Source of the DNA: Anaerolineae bacterium
Lineage (GTDB): Bacteria; Chloroflexota; Anaerolineae; Anaerolineales; Anaerolineaceae
DNA length: 64,000 nucleotides
Assembly: GCA_011176685.1 (NCBI GenBank)
Contig: DUED01000033.1
Coordinates: 1 to 64,000 of the forward strand
Direction: 5' to 3'
Shown here: positions 62,901-64,000 of the stretch, in pieces
How positions within the stretch are numbered: the first letter of the stretch is position 1
Layout of the letters: each line of letters starts with the position of its first letter
Position numbers and translations under genes: made by a program
Notes under the pieces: model-generated
Database searches by the model: none
Seen by the model: the letters and a program-made list of their open reading frames with translations, nothing else
What the model was told of the DNA's origin: nothing

Positions 62901-63338
62901 TTATTCAAGAGGAAGATCAAACATCTCAAATTTCTTGGCGGTCAACGCTGCATTCTCAAATTGCACTTCTTTCTCTGTCCACAGTTTGTGAGACCAGATT
63001 TCGAAGAATTTTCCAAAACCAACCACGACTACTGCCCCATCCAGTTGGGCAGAATTTCGCAAGAATTGGGGAATCAGTATACGCCCAGACTTATCAAATT
63101 CAGCCATAACAGCGTGTGCGAACAGCAACCTGATAAGATCGCGCACATCAGGTTTCGTCAGGCTTAAGCTGTGAACGTGTTGTGAAAGCTTTTCGAAATC
63201 GCTTCTGCTTAGTACAATTAGGTTCTGGTCAAAACCACGTGTAATAAAAGCACCATCTGCCAGCAAATTGCGAAAGCGTGCAGGTATTGTCATTCTACCT
63301 TTTTCATCGATTGTGTGTTTGAACTGACCCAGGAACAT
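62901..63338 (-). CDS. mraZ: transcriptional regulator MraZ
   Basis: 145 residues from ATG 63338, where GAGGTAGAACTT is the ribosome-binding site; the frame extends to 63461 but that part covers the promoter. MFLGQFKHTIDEKGRMTIPARFR and AEFDKSGRILIPQFLRNSAQLDGAVVVVG are the two SpoVT/AbrB-like (MraZ) repeats. It represses the dcw cluster by binding TGGGN boxes ahead of itself, and such boxes are present. Confidence 0.96.
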   Translation of the reverse strand: MFLGQFKHTIDEKGRMTIPARFRNLLADGAFITRGFDQNLIVLSRSDFEKLSQHVHSLSLTKPDVRDLIRLLFAHAVMAEFDKSGRILIPQFLRNSAQLDGAVVVVGFGKFFEIWSHKLWTEKEVQFENAALTAKKFEMFDLPLE

Positions 63339-63362
63339 AAGTTCTACCTCGTGGAATATCCA

Positions 63363-63386
63363 GAACGCCGGAATATTCCGGCGTTC
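63363..63386. promoter_or_regulatory. 24-bp perfect palindrome in the mraZ leader
   Basis: GAACGCCGGAAT is followed directly by its exact reverse complement (63363-63374, 63375-63386). In RNA it would make a hairpin with a small loop 24 nt ahead of the mraZ start, and as DNA it could be an operator. It overlaps the last TGGNN box. Confidence 0.7.
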
Positions 63387-63448
63387 CACTTTCACCCACT
63401 TTATGACAATTGTTCCCACATTGTAATATATTTTCTCCACAATTTCAA
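63384..63448 (-). promoter_or_regulatory. mraZ promoter and MraZ boxes
   Basis: TTGAAA (63448-63443), 17-nt spacer, TACAAT (63425-63420) form a good sigma-70 promoter on the minus strand. TGGGA (63418-63414), TGGGT (63398-63394) and TGGAA (63388-63384) follow with starts 20 and 10 nt apart, the 10-nt periodicity of MraZ boxes. A fourth, TGGAG (63439-63435), is off by one. The boxes lie just after the start site, where a repressor would block transcription. Confidence 0.75.
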
Positions 63449-63606
63449 GTTCAATTTTCAATTTTTAAGGTGTGAATTCTTTTGTTTTTCTTCGGTTAAA
63501 TTATTTAAAAACACATTATTAGCTACAAATAATATGTATTAGTATTTCACTAGAAATCCGACCTAAATGAGGATAAAGAGGGAATACAGGTTATAATAAT
63601 TTAAAG

Positions 63607-63637
63607 TAAAAAGCGGCTCGCGAGAGCCGCTTTTTTG
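63607..63637. terminator. bidirectional terminator
   Basis: AAAAGCGGCTC - gcga - GAGCCGCTTTT with T-runs on both sides (63608-63636). It stands behind the partial gene on the minus strand, and ahead of the mraZ promoter region it also insulates the cluster. Confidence 0.85.
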
Positions 63638-63650
63638 ATCTTCTTATGTA

Positions 63651-64000
63651 TCAATTCACAACGCTTGCGAAGCAGGTTGCTGGTTTGGCTGAGCTGTCTC
63701 TTGCACCGCAGAATGGCTCTGTGCCATTCAAATTGCCGTTGAACTGCGCTAGAGTATCCAAGAGGTAAATGGTGAATTCGTACGACGTTCCATTAGTGGA
63801 CTCAAGTGTGCCATTAACAGATTGCCAATCATTGGCGATAGTACCATTGAGGGCATATGAATGCCCGCCTTCTACAACTGCGCTGCCTGAAAGTTTACTG
63901 CCCTGTTGTAGGAAATCAAAAGTCACTTTCTTTGAACTACTTCCAATCCAAACGACCCAAACATTACTCCAATCTACCATAGTCACAGGGGATGGTTCTA
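63651..64000 (-). CDS. partial gene, C-terminal part of a secreted beta-sandwich-like protein
   Basis: The frame is open to the window edge (codons E-P-S-P ahead of VTMVDW), so the gene starts outside; about 116 residues are visible. The sequence VTFDFLQQGSKLSGSAVVEGGHSYALNGTI and NGTLESTNGTSYEF have the short alternating strands and Gly/Ser/Asn turns of a small beta-barrel seen in Chloroflexota lipoproteins. Two cysteines (FCGAR, ATCFA) may pair. Family not named. A terminator follows. Confidence 0.6.
   Translation of the reverse strand, partial: EPSPVTMVDWSNVWVVWIGSSSKKVTFDFLQQGSKLSGSAVVEGGHSYALNGTIANDWQSVNGTLESTNGTSYEFTIYLLDTLAQFNGNLNGTEPFCGARDSSAKPATCFASVVN

Overview
The window looks like a chromosome segment from an uncultured or little-studied Chloroflexota bacterium, most likely Anaerolineae. 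This is inferred from gene content, not from a marker search. The evidence is a dcw cluster with class-specific order, an orphan murE, a class II (B12-dependent) ribonucleotide reductase next to nrdR, tandem divergent thymidylate-kinase-like genes beside CHAD/PhoU/PstB, a fused dehydrogenase/Gfo-Idh-MocA oxidoreductase, and no visible lipopolysaccharide or outer-membrane genes. TGA, TAA and TAG all act as stops in ordinary genes here.

Layout. 1-2.85 kb: the end of an insertion sequence that has cut off the front of a degV gene, then four small membrane-protein genes (DUF1295, DUF4345-like, DUF1475-like, DUF3159-like). 2.9-9.4 kb: an AT-rich accessory stretch with membrane proteins, a hydrolase, TspO, a DUF6512-like protein and a methyltransferase-like protein. 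It also carries a recurring scar made of a shared leader sequence followed by a decayed tRNA anticodon arm, a candidate selenoprotein (AhpD-like, CxxU) with a hairpin after its UGA, and a 540-bp non-coding repeat patch. 9.4-24.6 kb: a lipoprotein, murE, rpsO-pnp, proS with a LOG-family gene, an EF-G paralogue, a DHH-CBS-tRNA nucleotidyltransferase fusion, a MoeB/ThiF-like E1 and a PIG-L deacetylase.

34.9-24.7 kb (minus strand): one close-packed run of nine genes. It starts with polysaccharide functions (fused dehydrogenase, heparinase II/III-like, glycosyltransferase), continues through pstB and phoU, and ends with two TMPK-like kinases, a CHAD protein and a metallophosphoesterase. 37.3-35.1 kb: an ECF sigma factor, a zinc-finger anti-sigma factor and a bactofilin-like membrane lipoprotein. 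37.4-41.5 kb: a methyltransferase and a hydrolase diverging around a perfect 16-bp palindrome, a secreted-hydrolase-like gene with an in-frame TGA, and a PflA-like radical SAM gene. 41.7-45.7 kb: nrdR, nrdJ and a deoxynucleoside kinase, a deoxynucleotide supply group.

63.4-46.1 kb (minus strand): the division and cell-wall cluster mraZ-rsmH-ftsL-ftsI-murF-mraY-murD-ftsW-murG-cvpA-murC-murB-ddl-ftsQ-ftsA-ftsZ. It is tightly overlapped, with a recognisable promoter and MraZ boxes at the front and a strong hairpin at the end. MurE, the one missing cytoplasmic ligase, is encoded alone at 10.35 kb. A partial gene runs off the right edge. No intact tRNA or rRNA gene and no CRISPR array was seen.
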